The notes under the pieces were generated by a model that saw nothing but the letters and a program-made list of their open reading frames with translations, had not been told where the DNA came from and searched no databases. From NCBI GenBank assembly GCA_025677835.1, contig JAIXMR010000127.1, positions 1 to 64,000 of the forward strand: a DNA stretch of 64,000 nt, given 5' to 3'. This stretch comes from Sporodiniella umbellata. Taxonomy: Eukaryota > Mucoromycota > Mucoromycetes > Mucorales > Rhizopodaceae. The translations under genes and the position numbers were made by a program. Below are positions 10,622-22,160 of this stretch, one piece after another (positions within the stretch are counted from its first letter, which is position 1; each line of letters starts with the position of its first letter).

Positions 10622-12409
10622 TGTGTCAAGAGAATGAAAAAAAAAAAAAAGCGAAGAGCAAAAGCTAAATCAATGTGGCTTTTGTAATATGGACTGTTTT
10701 CTTAGCTATGCAGAATTTAATCTCAGAATGTGTTGACTTTTTTTTTTTGAGATTGGGTTTAGAAGACAAGGTCCAGAGCGTATCTTGACAAAATAGCTAT
10801 TCGTTCTTGTCAAAGTCAGTAAAGAAGAATTTTTTGTTTTAACACCGCTACTTTTTAGGCTTTGTTTGCTGCATTTTATATAGAAATACACACAAAAAAC
10901 ATGTTTCTACTTCTATAGAAAACAAATATAAAACTATTTAGCAATCGTTGAAAGATTACACTTCAAAAAAAAATAGAAGGCAAAGATACCCGCGATACGA
11001 AATATAGAAAAAGTGTCTTTGAACTCGGGTTAACTCAAAAATCTAGAGCTACTTTTTTTTTTGATCAAAGGAATAAAATAGAATAGTAGTGTATTGGACT
11101 ACCTACGTTTTACCTTTCGCTTCTGAGAAGTGGACTTTTTGTTATTCGTCTTACGAAAACTGAGCGTCAATGTAATACGCTAATCAATATCATAATATCA
11201 CACAACCTTTTTTCTGTCTTTGGAATAGCAGAAGATTATTCTTTTTGTACCATTCAAAAGACTTTTTCCATGCAACAGCACCTGAAAAAAAATGCATGTT
11301 TTGTTTTTGTTTATAGCAGATTGTGTCTGTTTTCTTTCATTTTCTTCTTGAGACAATATATCAATGTGCTAAATGCGATTACTTTAAAAATATTGCACTT
11401 TTTTTTTTGTAAAACATGTTTCTTACAATGATATGCTTTCTATTGCTATATGGCTAGAACGCTGAAAATATAAAATACAAAGAAAGACAAAGAAAGTCTT
11501 TAAAAATTACAATTGTTTATTTAAGAGAAGAATATTGCAAAAGATATATTGTTTCTGACTATTTACAGACGACACAACATGTTTCTATGATAAGCTGTTG
11601 TCGAAGCTTCAAGTCTATATAAGCCGTGTAGGAATTTAATAAGAAATTTACTTTTACAAAAGCAACCCGAACCATCCCAGTTTTCCCGATCTTTTAAAAG
11701 GTGCATAAATTATTGTTTTTTCGCAAGCTTTTATATATGAAGTAAAGAAGCTACCTTTTGAGAACACGCATTTTAAGTAGCAATGCTTTTTAAAAGCAAT
11801 GGCTATACAACCATAAAGTATCTATCGTTTGTTTTAGTTGTCAGCACCCTACATTCAAAACTTTAGCTGCTGAAAGTACTACAAACAATTGAGTTTAAAA
11901 AATGGGCAACCTTGTTCTAGTTTGCGGGATATGCATTGTACACATTAAATTTTCCCAGCCGTTGCAAATGTTGTCTTGAATTTTTCTTAAGAAAAGTTCA
12001 AGTCTAATGTTACTGAGAAACTTGTTAATCTCAAATTACTAAAAGAAAGAAAAGGACAGACCAAGTAATCATATGGAGCATTATAGCTATATGCAGTTGG
12101 CTTGCTATAAATCCGTAAAATACAGCTTGGTTCAGATTCCCACCTACAGTTTTTGTATTTAGCGCACTTGAAAACGAGAGGCTGTTTTGTAGAGGTATCT
12201 TGCAAAGGGAATACATTTAAAAAAAAATCTCCAAAAAAGGGAAAATTGCCCGAAAAGATTGAAACAAAAAGCAGCCAGTCTGAATAAAACCCCGCTGTGA
12301 GAATGAATAAATTTGCTATTCTAGAGTTCTTGATCTGTCAGTACTATTTCTATTCTTTTTTTTTTTTAATTTTTCTTTACTTTTTCTTAAGAAAAAAAAT
12401 AGATTTGAT
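10622..12409. other. Intergenic region, no gene seen
   Basis: About 1.8 kb between the divergent HAS1 and MFS transporter genes. It is AT-rich with several A8-T13 runs. Short frames near 10706-10891 and 11987-12216 on the minus strand show no domain and no convincing splice partners. It should contain both promoters; a T-rich tract immediately precedes the transporter ATG. Confidence 0.5.
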
Positions 12410-13956
12410 ATGACTTCAGAGGCTCGTTTACCTGAAAATTGTGCCTACCAGATTGAGGTTTTAAACAAAAAAGAAGAGAGTAACAGCGAGTCGTTTGTAG
12501 CAGGACTCGAAGACCAACAAAAAGAAAGAAGAGACCTTAAATCCAAAATCGTCAAGTAAAATAGTAGGAAAAGGCATTATTTTGGGACTGATTTAAGTAC
12601 ATACTATCACTTTCGCGCTATAGAAAACTCGATAGACGCATTCTTCCCTTGCTTTGTGTATTATATCTTTTAAGTTACATCGACAGGTATGAAAAGTTCT
12701 TTACTCTATCAACCACTAAATGGCTTCATTAGATCGAACATCGGAAACGCGAAACTAGATGGTTTAGAAAAGGATTTGAACCTATCAAAATCAGAATACA
12801 AGTGGTCACTATCCATCTTCTATTTTTCTTATGTCATTTTTGATTTACCTTCAAATATTATAATGCGGCGCTGGCGTCCTTCCTATTGGTTAGGTATTCT
12901 CATGTTGTAAGTATACATGATTTAGTGATATTTCAATTTTGACGTATTTTAATAGCTTGTGGGGAGCAGTTGCTACAGCCATGGCTGCTTCTACAAACTT
13001 TGCTTCATTGGCAACGGCTCGCTTCTTTGTAGGTGTGTTTGAAGCAGGTAAAGAGGCCCTAGTAAAATCAGTATGTTATTAAAAAAGTAGGATTTTTTCC
13101 CGGTGTGATTTATTTCATGTCTTTGTGGTACACAAGACAGGAATATGGTAGAAGAATTAGCTTTTTCTGGTCATTCAGCTCACTTGCTGGTGCATTTGGT
13201 GGGCTTATTGCATATGGTATAAGTACAATTACAAACGATCGTCTGAAGACTTGGCAATGGTAAAAGCCTTTTATTTAGGCTATTTAGCTAATAATTCAGG
13301 CTGTTTATAATAGAAGGCGTACCTACAGTTATTTTGGCTATATTTACAGCATATTACCTTCCAAACTCTCCAGAAAGTGCTGTATTTTTAACAAAAGAGG
13401 AAAAAGAATTTGCAAACACGAGACTAGCCGAGGATGCAGGCGCTTCATACGACCATTCATGGTCATGGGAACAGGTTGTATCTGTGTTTAAAGATTGGAA
13501 AACATACATGTATATGGCAATATATATTACAGGCACTAGTGCTCTACAGGGAGTCACTTTGTTTTTGCCATCCATTGTATCGGGTTTAGGTACGTGGTCC
13601 ACTGCAGCCTCTCAAGCTCTTACAACACCGCCTTACTTTCTGGCTTTTTTGGTTACAGTAGCTGTCGGCTGGAGTTCTGGTAAAAAAAAGTTCGAAATAG
13701 GCAAATCAAAACAAGTATTGATTTTTTTTTAGACAAATATTTTGAAAGAGCTTACCATATGATCGTTACAAATATGCTTGCTTTGATTGGATTTCTATTG
13801 CTTATGCTGCTACCATCCTCTAACGTAGCAGGTAATTACTGTGCGGCTTGCATTGTCACTATCGGTGTATATGCCAATGTAGCTGTCAAAGTAGCATGGT
13901 TTAACAACAACTAGTAAGTACTGGTTTAATAGCGAAACCACACTATGTATCTTTTT

Positions 13957-13989
<33 letters not shown>

Positions 13990-14329
13990 CAGTGGCGGTT
14001 TGACACGTAGAGCAGTGGCTTCAGCTGCCATCGTTTCAGTAGGTACGATTGGGGGCGCTATTGGTGGTCAAATTTATTATGGTAAATCAAAGCAAAAACA
14101 TTCGTTAGCTAAACTGTTCCTAGATCCACCCAAATACTTTGGAGGAAATGTCATCGCATTTTCTTGTATGGCTGCACAGACAGTATTGGTTTTGGTTCTT
14201 AGAGTACTTTTGTCGAGAGAAAACAAACGAAGACAGTTTTTGACTGACTCACAGAAAGAGCAAGAGATACAGAAATATGGAGTGGACATCATTGGTGATC
14301 GCCATCCTTCTTTTAGATATGTTTTGTAG
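12410..14329 (+). CDS. MFS transporter, anion:cation symporter (allantoate permease-like) family
   Basis: Plasma-membrane secondary transporter. Relatives carry allantoate, nicotinate, pantothenate or biotin, and the substrate cannot be told from sequence. Eight exons, read by phase-keeping splicing, start at ATG 12410. A hydrophilic cytoplasmic N-terminus of about 50 residues leads into the first helix (ILPLLCVLYLLSYIDR), and the hallmark RSNIGNAKL follows. Helices continue through FYFSYVIFDLPSNI, ATARFFVGVFEAG and FIIEGVPTVILAIFTAYYLP. The central loop includes LTKEEKEFANTRL, and the C-terminal half includes GAIGGQIYY. The last intron (13915-13992) carries a run of about 30 A residues immediately before its CAG acceptor, an odd acceptor context. 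Confidence 0.85.
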
Positions 14330-14570
14330 ATTACAATAAAAAATGACTTGTATGACTAAAAATAGAGAAACCCAAAACTAAGCACAGTTATTGCAATTTG
14401 CGTGTAAAACTAGACTTGTACATGAAGAACACACACTTGAGTTTTCAAGTATTGTTTTTGAAGTTGTTTTTCTTCTCTTTGGTTTGCTTTATATTTTGAA
14501 AACACCAGCTTAGCGGATCGTATAACAAAAAAAAAAAAATTAAAAAAAAAAGCTTTTCTATTCGCAAATC

Positions 14571-15048
14571 ATGTCTACAATTCCAAGCTCAAGTCAAGTG
14601 TATGAACATGCTAATGATGCCCTATTGACTTTAACATCGTTATGGGAAACCATGCTAAAAATCATACGCTCTGTTTCTACAGCCTCAGGTTCATCACTGA
14701 CTGTTGAACCCAATCTTGTGGAGCTTCAAAAATCACGTAAAGAATTTGAAAGATTAACAAAATTGCTTCAAACAACTACAGCATGGCTAGAGCAACACGA
14801 ACGACCTAAAAAAGCCCCTGAACAAACTAATTCAGCCGACTGGCAGCTATTGTCTAAAGAAAACGAAGAAGCAGTAAAGGTTTGTAAATCCGAAACGAAA
14901 AAAAAAAAAATAATAATAATCTAACAAAGTCTTTTAGGAAGCTGATTCTGTAAATGAACAGTTAAGGCAGCTTTTAGATAAATCATATACTCTACAATTG
15001 CAGATGGAAATGCTCCATGTTTCTGCTCAAGAAAGCAGTTTCAAATAG
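14571..15048 (+). CDS. Small coiled-coil protein, possibly Mediator subunit Med30-like
   Basis: Two exons, split by an intron that starts with GTTTGT near 14880 and ends CTTTTAG before 14939, give about 138 residues. The layout is an N-terminal helix (ANDALLTLTSLWETMLKII), a Ser-rich gap, a coiled coil (ELQKSRKEFERLTKLLQTT), then a second helix pair ending QLRQLLDKSYTLQLQMEML. This order of helices is reminiscent of Mediator Med30, which would place it in the RNA polymerase II coactivator head/middle module, but residue-level similarity is weak. Other Mediator or kinetochore coiled-coil subunits are possible. That it is a real gene is fairly sure; the family name is a guess. Confidence 0.55.
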
Positions 15049-15565
15049 AATACATATATATATATATATATTTAAAAAAAGAGAAAACTTTGGTAGAGAT
15101 GGAAAGAAGCTTAAGAGGTTTGATCGCTTTTACATTTGAAGTAAAAACGTACCTAAAGACATTATTCATATTATTAAAGCTTTGGTTGATAAACAAGTTA
15201 AGCGCAGACAGGTTTTGTTACTCAAGCGTCTTTAGCTCTCGAATGATACTGTAGTGTTTGGAGATAATCTTAGAAGTCTGAAGCTTACAGTTTGTTTCTT
15301 TGTAGAAAGACTTTGTGTTTTTTAATCGTTGTGCTCCAGGACTGTCAATGAACATCTTAAACCCTATAGGCTTTTCTATCTCAGCAAATACGTCACTTCT
15401 TTTTTTTTTCATTTTTCAAAAATAGTGACTTGTGAATTGACGGCTTGCTTCGAAAAAAGTTTTCCTACTGCCCGGCCCCCTCCTCTGTTTAAAGTTTGAC
15501 AGATCTGATCTCCATTACATAGAAAAAAAAATACCCTACCCTTTTTTTTTTTTTTTGTGTGTCTC
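15049..15565. other. Intergenic region with (TA)n run
   Basis: Holds a TATATA tract at 15053-15070, one small minus-strand frame (listed separately) and T/A-rich sequence before the PPR gene. Nothing else is recognisable. Confidence 0.4.
15218..15412 (-). CDS. Small hypothetical protein (64 residues)
   Basis: An uninterrupted frame starting at ATG with a basic N-terminus (MKKKRSDVFAEIEKPIGFKM) and a mixed hydrophilic remainder. Amino-acid composition is less biased towards Phe/Leu/Lys/Ile than nearby non-coding frames, which is the main reason to list it. I recognise no family. It could be a chance frame or the last exon of a gene. Confidence 0.25.
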   Translation of the reverse strand: MKKKRSDVFAEIEKPIGFKMFIDSPGAQRLKNTKSFYKETNCKLQTSKIISKHYSIIRELKTLE

Positions 15566-17848
15566 ATGTCCTTTCAATCTGCATTGCAAAAAGAGGGTTG
15601 GAAGTTGCAGAGCCTACTTACAAAAACGCCATGCCATAAATGTCTTTCAAGAGTTCCTGAGGCAAGCCGATGGACCAGCATTCGCTTTAAAACTACTACT
15701 ACGCCACCCTATGCTTCGTTAGAAGGGTTCAGAAGCGAACTATATAATTCAGGAAACATTAATTTACCAAAAAGCGCCAACTTGTCATTATCCGTGGAAA
15801 AAGTGATTGCGCGGAGACTGGCTCGAAAACGACTCTTGAAAAGCTATTGGCGATTAAAGATGCACAACCCTCAAAAACTTAAAAAATTATCGGCAGAAGA
15901 TGTGCAATTGTTCATCCAAAGATTCTCGGTTTATTCGGGTGACATTGTTTCAAAGCGGCCTATGATTGAATCTTTTTATATTTTAAGAGAAATCAAAGAC
16001 AGAGTGTTTACACAAGTAACCTTTACCGATGCGCAAGCTGAACGTATGATATTTTTGGCAACCGAACTTAAATGGTTTGACAAAGCAGTAGCGCTTACAA
16101 GATTGTTTGCAGTAGAGGAGAAACGCCAAATATCAATAAAAACACTTGACAGTCTATTCCAGGTTTTGTCTGAAAGAAAGGACATTGATCAAATGAAACA
16201 CTGGTGGAAATATCTAAAAAAAAAAGACATGAACCCGACAGAGCACACTATGCGTGCTTTTTTTATGTGCTATTTAAGGCTGGGCAAACAGAGAACAGGT
16301 GTCAACTTTATCCTAAGAAATTCACAGAAATTAGTTGGTTCAGATTTGTTGAAAGTGTGTGAAGCGAACAAGCACGATAAGATTGGGCTGATTAGCAATA
16401 CAATAAATCTGTTTGCGTACCAGGCTACAGCAGCAAGAAAATATCACTTGGCTCGAATGATTTATATGCAAAGACAAGAGCTAGGAATGAATGGAGAAAA
16501 AATACTGAAGAATCTGATAAGTCGATGTCTCAGTCGGAAGGAGTTGCGGATAGCCGAATCTATACTCGATAGTACGATTTCGCTTAAAGATACCAACGGG
16601 GCGCAGATTTGCTCAGAGCATATCATCAATTATTACATCTCACGACTCAATAATAATCAGGCGATAAAAATATGGGAAAAGATGATGGAAAACGGAATAG
16701 ATCTAGACAAAAAAACGATGGATACCCTAATGATATCTTGCGCCAACGCAAAACTCCATGCAGACACATTAAGATTGTATCATAGATATCAAGAAATATA
16801 CCCAGCAATACCACACAAATTACAGACGCTTGCCGTGAGATGTATGGTGAACACAAGAGAGTTTGATTTAGCGAAAAGACTATCACGAGATTTACTACGC
16901 TCGATGCCAAAAATGAGAAAACCTTTGGCTGCGTTAGCAGCAAGATCGCTCTTTAGCTTGAGTGCGAAAACCGGAGATTTTGTGCTTTTTGAAAAAGCAT
17001 TCAATATAGCAAATGATTTGAATTTGTTTTTGAAACATAGAGCGCTGACTTCACTTGCAGCATGTTATGTGAAAAGCAAAAATACGGATGAAGCCAAAAT
17101 AGTGTTCAAAAACATTGTCAATCATACAAAAGGCCCTGATATCTACGATTTCAACATATTGATGCGAGTGGTTATGGAGGAAGACAAGGCGATTAATCAC
17201 GAAAAGATATTGGATATATTGAAACATATGTCACTTGTGCATCTTACTCCGAACGAAACTACTATGCGAACCATGACAAAATACTACAAGGCTGGCAGTA
17301 GTATGCTGCTTGAGATTTATAAAAAAATGCTGGAAATGCCCTTGAAAGGCTCTGATTTAGTATATTTAAACAACATTGCTATCAGCAAACAACTTCAGTG
17401 CGAGGATTTACCCTCTGTCGTAGGCAAGTTTTTCGATAACGACAAAGGAAAGTTTTTTCCAGGCCAGAATGGGCGAGCCATTGAAAGAGATGGGATCACT
17501 TACAAAATACTACTGGTAGACAGTTTGAAACATTCTCGACATATAGCGATCAGTGAAAGGTTGATCAAGGACATGCTTTCTCGTGATATCAAACCTTCTC
17601 GTGCGTTATATGAGTCGTTTATTCGATCACTCTGTCAACAAGGAAAGATAAAAAAAGCAAGACGGTATATTGAAGAAATGGAGGCAAACACGGGGGAAAA
17701 ACCAAGCAAAGAAACCTATACCAAACTGATAAGTGGTCTAGTGAATCAACACAAGACAAAACAGGGCAAAGAAGTGTCTAAAGAAGACATAGGCGAAGAC
17801 TGTTACGATAGACGAATTCGACTACTCTTGGGCGGAAACGAACGTTAG
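15566..17848 (+). CDS. Pentatricopeptide repeat (PPR) protein, probably mitochondrial
   Basis: PPR proteins bind organelle RNA and act in mitochondrial transcript stability, processing or translation. One uninterrupted exon encodes 760 residues from the first ATG (15566); the frame extends slightly upstream through TTG codons only. The N-terminus is basic and poor in acidic residues (ALQKEGWKLQSLLTKTPCHK), consistent with a mitochondrial presequence. Helical repeats of about 35 residues follow from about residue 110 to the end, for example IKIWEKMMENGIDLDKKTMD and KKARRYIEEMEANTGEKPSK. The lack of introns is unusual beside its intron-rich neighbours. A T-rich tract of more than 60 bases follows the stop codon. 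I cannot assign the target RNA. Confidence 0.85.
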   Translation: MSFQSALQKEGWKLQSLLTKTPCHKCLSRVPEASRWTSIRFKTTTTPPYASLEGFRSELYNSGNINLPKSANLSLSVEKVIARRLARKRLLKSYWRLKMHNPQKLKKLSAEDVQLFIQRFSVYSGDIVSKRPMIESFYILREIKDRVFTQVTFTDAQAERMIFLATELKWFDKAVALTRLFAVEEKRQISIKTLDSLFQVLSERKDIDQMKHWWKYLKKKDMNPTEHTMRAFFMCYLRLGKQRTGVNFILRNSQKLVGSDLLKVCEANKHDKIGLISNTINLFAYQATAARKYHLARMIYMQRQELGMNGEKILKNLISRCLSRKELRIAESILDSTISLKDTNGAQICSEHIINYYISRLNNNQAIKIWEKMMENGIDLDKKTMDTLMISCANAKLHADTLRLYHRYQEIYPAIPHKLQTLAVRCMVNTREFDLAKRLSRDLLRSMPKMRKPLAALAARSLFSLSAKTGDFVLFEKAFNIANDLNLFLKHRALTSLAACYVKSKNTDEAKIVFKNIVNHTKGPDIYDFNILMRVVMEEDKAINHEKILDILKHMSLVHLTPNETTMRTMTKYYKAGSSMLLEIYKKMLEMPLKGSDLVYLNNIAISKQLQCEDLPSVVGKFFDNDKGKFFPGQNGRAIERDGITYKILLVDSLKHSRHIAISERLIKDMLSRDIKPSRALYESFIRSLCQQGKIKKARRYIEEMEANTGEKPSKETYTKLISGLVNQHKTKQGKEVSKEDIGEDCYDRRIRLLLGGNER

Positions 17849-17927
17849 GCGATTCCCTGTTTTTTTTTGTTTTTTTTTTTTTGTTTTGTTTTTTTTTTTT
17901 TTTTTTTTTTTTTCTTTTTTTTATTGT

Positions 17928-18705
17928 TTAATTGGACAAATACAAAAGACGTTGAATGCTGTTCTCTTCCTCTTCTACATGATTAATGTTTAGAATAAAA
18001 TCCTGTACCATATCGTTTGTTATCCAAAGATCTCTATTGTAGTATTTATGATGCCATTCTAATTGTTGGTATAAAGGGTTCATTGTGTTTCTATTAAAGT
18101 GGGCAAGAATCTCGCTGAGTTGTTTCCCTGTTTTCTCAAATAGTTTGGGCAGGTCATGATCATTGAGTCCGGTCAACACGTTTTTCACATGCTGGTTAAT
18201 ATATCTCTGTAGTTTATCTAAAAAGGCGTCCGGACGCTCTAATAGACAGGCGGGTGATATCAAGATATTCTTATCGATTGAACGAGCACAATGGCTATAG
18301 ATAAGATGGTCGAGTTGTTGTTGAACTTGGACTGTATCATGTCTTGTTAAAATAGTCAACAGTTTATCCTCAATAAAAGCTAATGATCGATTAAAAACAT
18401 CCTTATTAAAAAAAAGTCATCATCTTACAGCCAATCGCTCCTTTCAGCTGTCGAGTTAAAACGTTTATATCTACAGGACTGGTCGTCGTGTTGCGATCTA
18501 TCTGTTGTTTGACATTGATCTGTATAGAGTTTCTGAATTGAAGTGATACTTCTTTGGCCAACTGTAGATAGGCCTTATCAAAGTGTTCATAGAGAAAGTG
18601 ATTGGATAATAAATGTGAGAATCTACCAAGATCTATAGGATCTGCTATTGTAAACGTCCACAACACACTTGACAAACAAAGCAAATAGAAGCAACTCAGT
18701 CTCAT
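17928..18705 (-). CDS. Secreted protein of unknown function
   Basis: Two exons, 18705-18429 and 18379-17928, joined by a 49-bp intron, give 242 residues. The N-terminus is a typical signal peptide (MRLSCFYLLCLSSVLWTFTI) ending near an Ala-Asp site. The mature part is mostly helical and soluble with few Cys (near QLKGAIG, HCARSID and SPACLLE) and no transmembrane segment. I recognise no family. It could be extracellular or vacuolar. The start at the signal peptide was preferred over a longer upstream frame of poor composition. It is convergent with the PPR gene. Confidence 0.6.
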
Positions 18706-19395
18706 TTGATAAAGAAAAGAAAAAGATGATGATGGCCTTGGAAAAACGTTGGTTTCTTTTTTAATTGTCTCCGTGTAACAAAAATTAAACTTTGTGCAGC
18801 CATTTTTACAAAAAGAGAAGTGATAAACCCTGTACATTGAAAGACCGGTGAACATTCATAAAAACCCTGTTGGATGTTTTTCGTTTAACAAATGTCCGAG
18901 TTTTTTTTTTTTTTTTTTTTTTTTTTTGGATCCACATGGACTGTGTGTCAAATAGTTACTTTTAAAAAAAGGGCTTCTCTTTCATAGCAAATTCAAAATA
19001 AAAAACCATGGAAAAAGAAAAAGGGTGAAGCAACACACTATCTTTGATGGATCTTATACAGTGAGTGGTGGTTGCCACCTTTCTGCAACTTGTATTGACT
19101 AGTATTCTAATGACTTTGTATGAATCTATAGGACTCCTCCTTTTACTCTCTCTTTTTGGATAGGTTGTAGAGTCACCCATGAGGTCTCCAAGTGATAATG
19201 AAAAACTAGGACTTTGATTGTCCGTTTTACAATCAATCAAAGACTGAGATTTAAAAAAAAGTAGTATGTATATATATTGATTCTGGGATTTACAGTAGAT
19301 ATTAATGTCTTTTATATATATATATACGTGTGTGTGTGTGTGTGTGTGCTGTATGTTGTGCATGTATATATGTATGTGTATGTGTATGCGTAATT

Positions 19396-19428
<33 letters not shown>

Positions 19429-19431
19429 CAA
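18706..19431. other. Intergenic region with long T runs and (TG)n
   Basis: About 725 bp containing a T27 run near 18901, TATATA and TGTGTG microsatellites at 19314-19390 and a T32 run near 19397. No coding region is supported. Confidence 0.6.
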
Positions 19432-20415
19432 TTAATTGGGTACGGAGGGAAAAGATGGTAAATCAGATAACGAACTTTCTGCTGAAGAGTGGTTATAACA
19501 CAGATTCTAGAAAAAAAAAAAAAAAAAAAAAAAAATTAGCTTTGTTGTTATGACAACCGATTTTTCTAATTACCTTTTGCAAATCGTTTATCTCGAGCTC
19601 TAGTTGGTGAAAATCTTTTTCTAGCTGCTTAACAACTCCATCTTTCACGGTCAATTCGTGTCTTAGGGATTTGTTGTCGTTGTCTTTGTCTTGTATTATC
19701 CTTTCCATTTTTTCCTTTTCCAGAGCCCAGTTGTCTGCTGTATGCGATGCTATAAAACGGTCCGTTTCTGGTAGGCTGTCTATGCTTTTTGATGCTATGT
19801 GTGATTTTACAATAGGTCTACAGACGTGTTTTTCGTCTCTTGGGATGGATTTGCCTGTAAGACAACAAGTATTCGGACGTTTTGATTCACTGGATAGCAG
19901 TTGTTTGTACAATGCATTCACCGTTTGCACTAGGTATTTGTATTCTGGCCCTAAGTCTGTTGTGCTCCGCAAGGGCTCTTCCTTCATGCTTTTCAGCTCT
20001 TCCTAATGAGATAACCTATCTTAATACTCTGGCTTTGTTTGGTAGTTTTCAAACTCACTTCAAGTGTATCGAATTCATCTTTTAAAAGTCTATTGGATCT
20101 CTGCAAACGAATGTTTTGTTCCACAAGCTTTCTCAAGGCCTGCTTGAGCTCAACTGTTTCTTTGTTTCTTTTGTCGTTGTCTAGCTTTAGTGTAGCGCAA
20201 TCGTTATTAAGTTGTGCATTGACAGTATTAAGGTGATCGATTTGTTGATTGAGGTGTCTATGTTGTGTACCGTGTTCTCCACTTTTAGATCTTGAATCGT
20301 TAGGAGAAGAAGGGGAGTCAAAAGAACTATATGAACTCAAACTATATCTATTTAGGCTATGAAGGGGAACAATGTCTGATTTAATGGTGGTTGACATAAA
20401 TTCGGCCATTGGCAT
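19432..20415 (-). CDS. Coiled-coil protein of unknown function
   Basis: Three exons, 20415-20059, 20002-19574 and 19506-19432, give 286 residues. Introns are 56 bp (GTGAGT donor) and 67 bp. The second intron uses a run of about 26 T residues as its polypyrimidine tract, which explains an apparent poly-Phe read-through. The N-terminal 55 residues are Ser-rich and probably disordered. From HLNQQIDHLNTVNAQLNNDC onward heptad-like coiled coil alternates with a short linker (PNTCCLTGKSIPRDEKHVC), and a second coil starts at WALEKEKMERIIQDKDN. I recognise no family; structural or trafficking roles are typical for this layout but not shown. Confidence 0.65.
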
Positions 20416-20418
20416 GTG

Positions 20419-20454
<36 letters not shown>

Positions 20455-21163
20455 AAAGTCGCTTTTCTTTTTACACTTCGGCCACTAAAAAAGAAAAGAA
20501 AAAAAAGAAATCAAACTCCCTCCCTTTCTCCTGATGAGTGAATGGTAACATCATCCCTCTCTCCTTATTACGAAATACAGCTTGTCATTGATCGAGGTAT
20601 ATTTATAAGAAATAAATGAATATTTATTAACCAATAAAAAAAAACCAAGGTCACTGTCATTTGTTTTCTTTATCATGCCTATCTTTTATCGCACGGTGAC
20701 CATACTTTCTACAGAATTGCTTAAAAACATACTCACCCAAGGAGAAAGACCGATGGCTAGTGCTGGTGATCCAAAGTTATCGAAATGCTAGACTTAAAAA
20801 ACAGAAGCGATGCTCAGCTAGATTTCTTTTTCAGAGCTACGGTGATTGTCCCTACCTTGATGGGGGGGGGAAAAGACGAATAACGAGCTTTGGCTAGGAT
20901 AAAGTGATACAAATCAAGTACTATTGATTTTGTCCCTTTTGAGTCTTTATGAACCCAATGGATTTTAATCTACTCTTTTGTATATATTAAAATTGAATCT
21001 AAGCCAGTGAAGGTCGAGTGAAATGAGGAGGCGACTGAAACTCCGAAATCTAAAGGAAAGTAGACCACTCTGGTTTCTTGGTTATTTAAAAGGTCATGCT
21101 AACGTTCTAGGCATTTCTGTTTTTTGTGTGTGTGTGTGTGTATTGCCCCTCCATTGTCTCATC

Positions 21164-21210
<47 letters not shown>

Positions 21211-21501
21211 GCCTAAAGATCAGTCTCGGTGTGTTTTTACAAAGCGTATCAGCTCAGACAGCGCACTGTCCATTGGGATGACAAGCCACGGTTCGAACAG
21301 CGACCTTGACTATTCGGTTTGGCTTGCTTGAGGGTCCATCGTCACCCATCGCCCTACCTCCCTCTGCGTACAGTTCAAAAGACATGTTTGATAGCATTGA
21401 GAACAACCCTTTTAAAAAAATAAAAATAAAAATAAATAGGCAACGAGCACAGCGTTTGGTGTACTGTTTAAAGCAAAGAGAGAGGTGAAAACAGAGCACA
21501 T

Positions 21502-21545
21502 ACGACCGACCCGAGCCTGCATGTGATAGTCAAAAGGCTATTCAG
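21502..21545 (+). repeat. Left arm of 44-bp inverted repeat
   Basis: This segment (starting ACGACCGACCCGAGCCTGCA) matches the reverse complement of 21736-21779 with a single mismatch. It is more GC-rich than its surroundings. The arms are 190 bp apart. No target-site duplication is visible outside the arms. Confidence 0.9.
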
Positions 21546-21735
21546 ACACCGACGCTCACCCCGAAACGCACCCACCCTTTTGGCGTCAAAGAAGAGACCC
21601 AGTCGTCAAAAAAAGAATTCTCTTGTCCACACAACGCTTCTACTTTCAGACTGTTTTATTTTTATTTTTTTTTTTTATTTTTTATTTTTATTTTTTTATT
21701 TTATTTTTATTTTCTATTTGCAGTGTAGCCGGTAC

Positions 21736-21779
21736 CTGAATAGCCGTTTGACTATCACATGCAGGCTCGGGTCGGTCGT
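21736..21779 (-). repeat. Right arm of 44-bp inverted repeat
   Basis: Reverse complement of 21502-21545 with one mismatch. On the minus strand it runs into about 20 bp of unique sequence and then an A-rich tract (AAAAATAAAA repeats, 21660-21718), a layout loosely like a retroposed sequence with a tail. The plus-strand copy has no such tail. Confidence 0.9.
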
Positions 21780-21805
21780 GGCTATTAGGCACAGAATCCG
21801 CACAC

Positions 21806-21841
<36 letters not shown>

Positions 21842-22118
21842 ATAAAGACTACCGCCTTCTTTCAGTAAACGAGTGTTATTGTTCTCTCGTGACACCAAGC
21901 GTTTATAAAAGTGTTTTCAATCCAGCGTACAGAATCGATAAACAAGTACAGTGCTTTGGGTGGCAAAAAAAATAAAAAATAAAAAATAAAAAAAAAAAAA
22001 AATAAAAAAAAAAAAAAAAAAAATAAAAATAAAAATAGATAAAGCCTGAAGAAAGAGATCCAACGCGTATTTTTATGTCATCATCACAAGTGTTTAGATA
22101 AAACTCTTGTTGATGGCC

Positions 22119-22160
<42 letters not shown>

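Noticed and set aside
19493..19573. Poly-Phe C-terminus of the coiled-coil protein
   Set aside because: It is the T-run of an intron; splicing to 19506 gives a normal 24-residue C-terminus.
21060..21110. ACTCTGGTTTCTTGG similar to the start of U5 snRNA
   Set aside because: The conserved U5 loop sequence and Sm site do not follow, so the match is probably chance.
21280..21310. GGTTCGAAC resembling a tRNA T-loop
   Set aside because: The flanking bases do not pair as a T-stem on either strand and no other tRNA arms are present.
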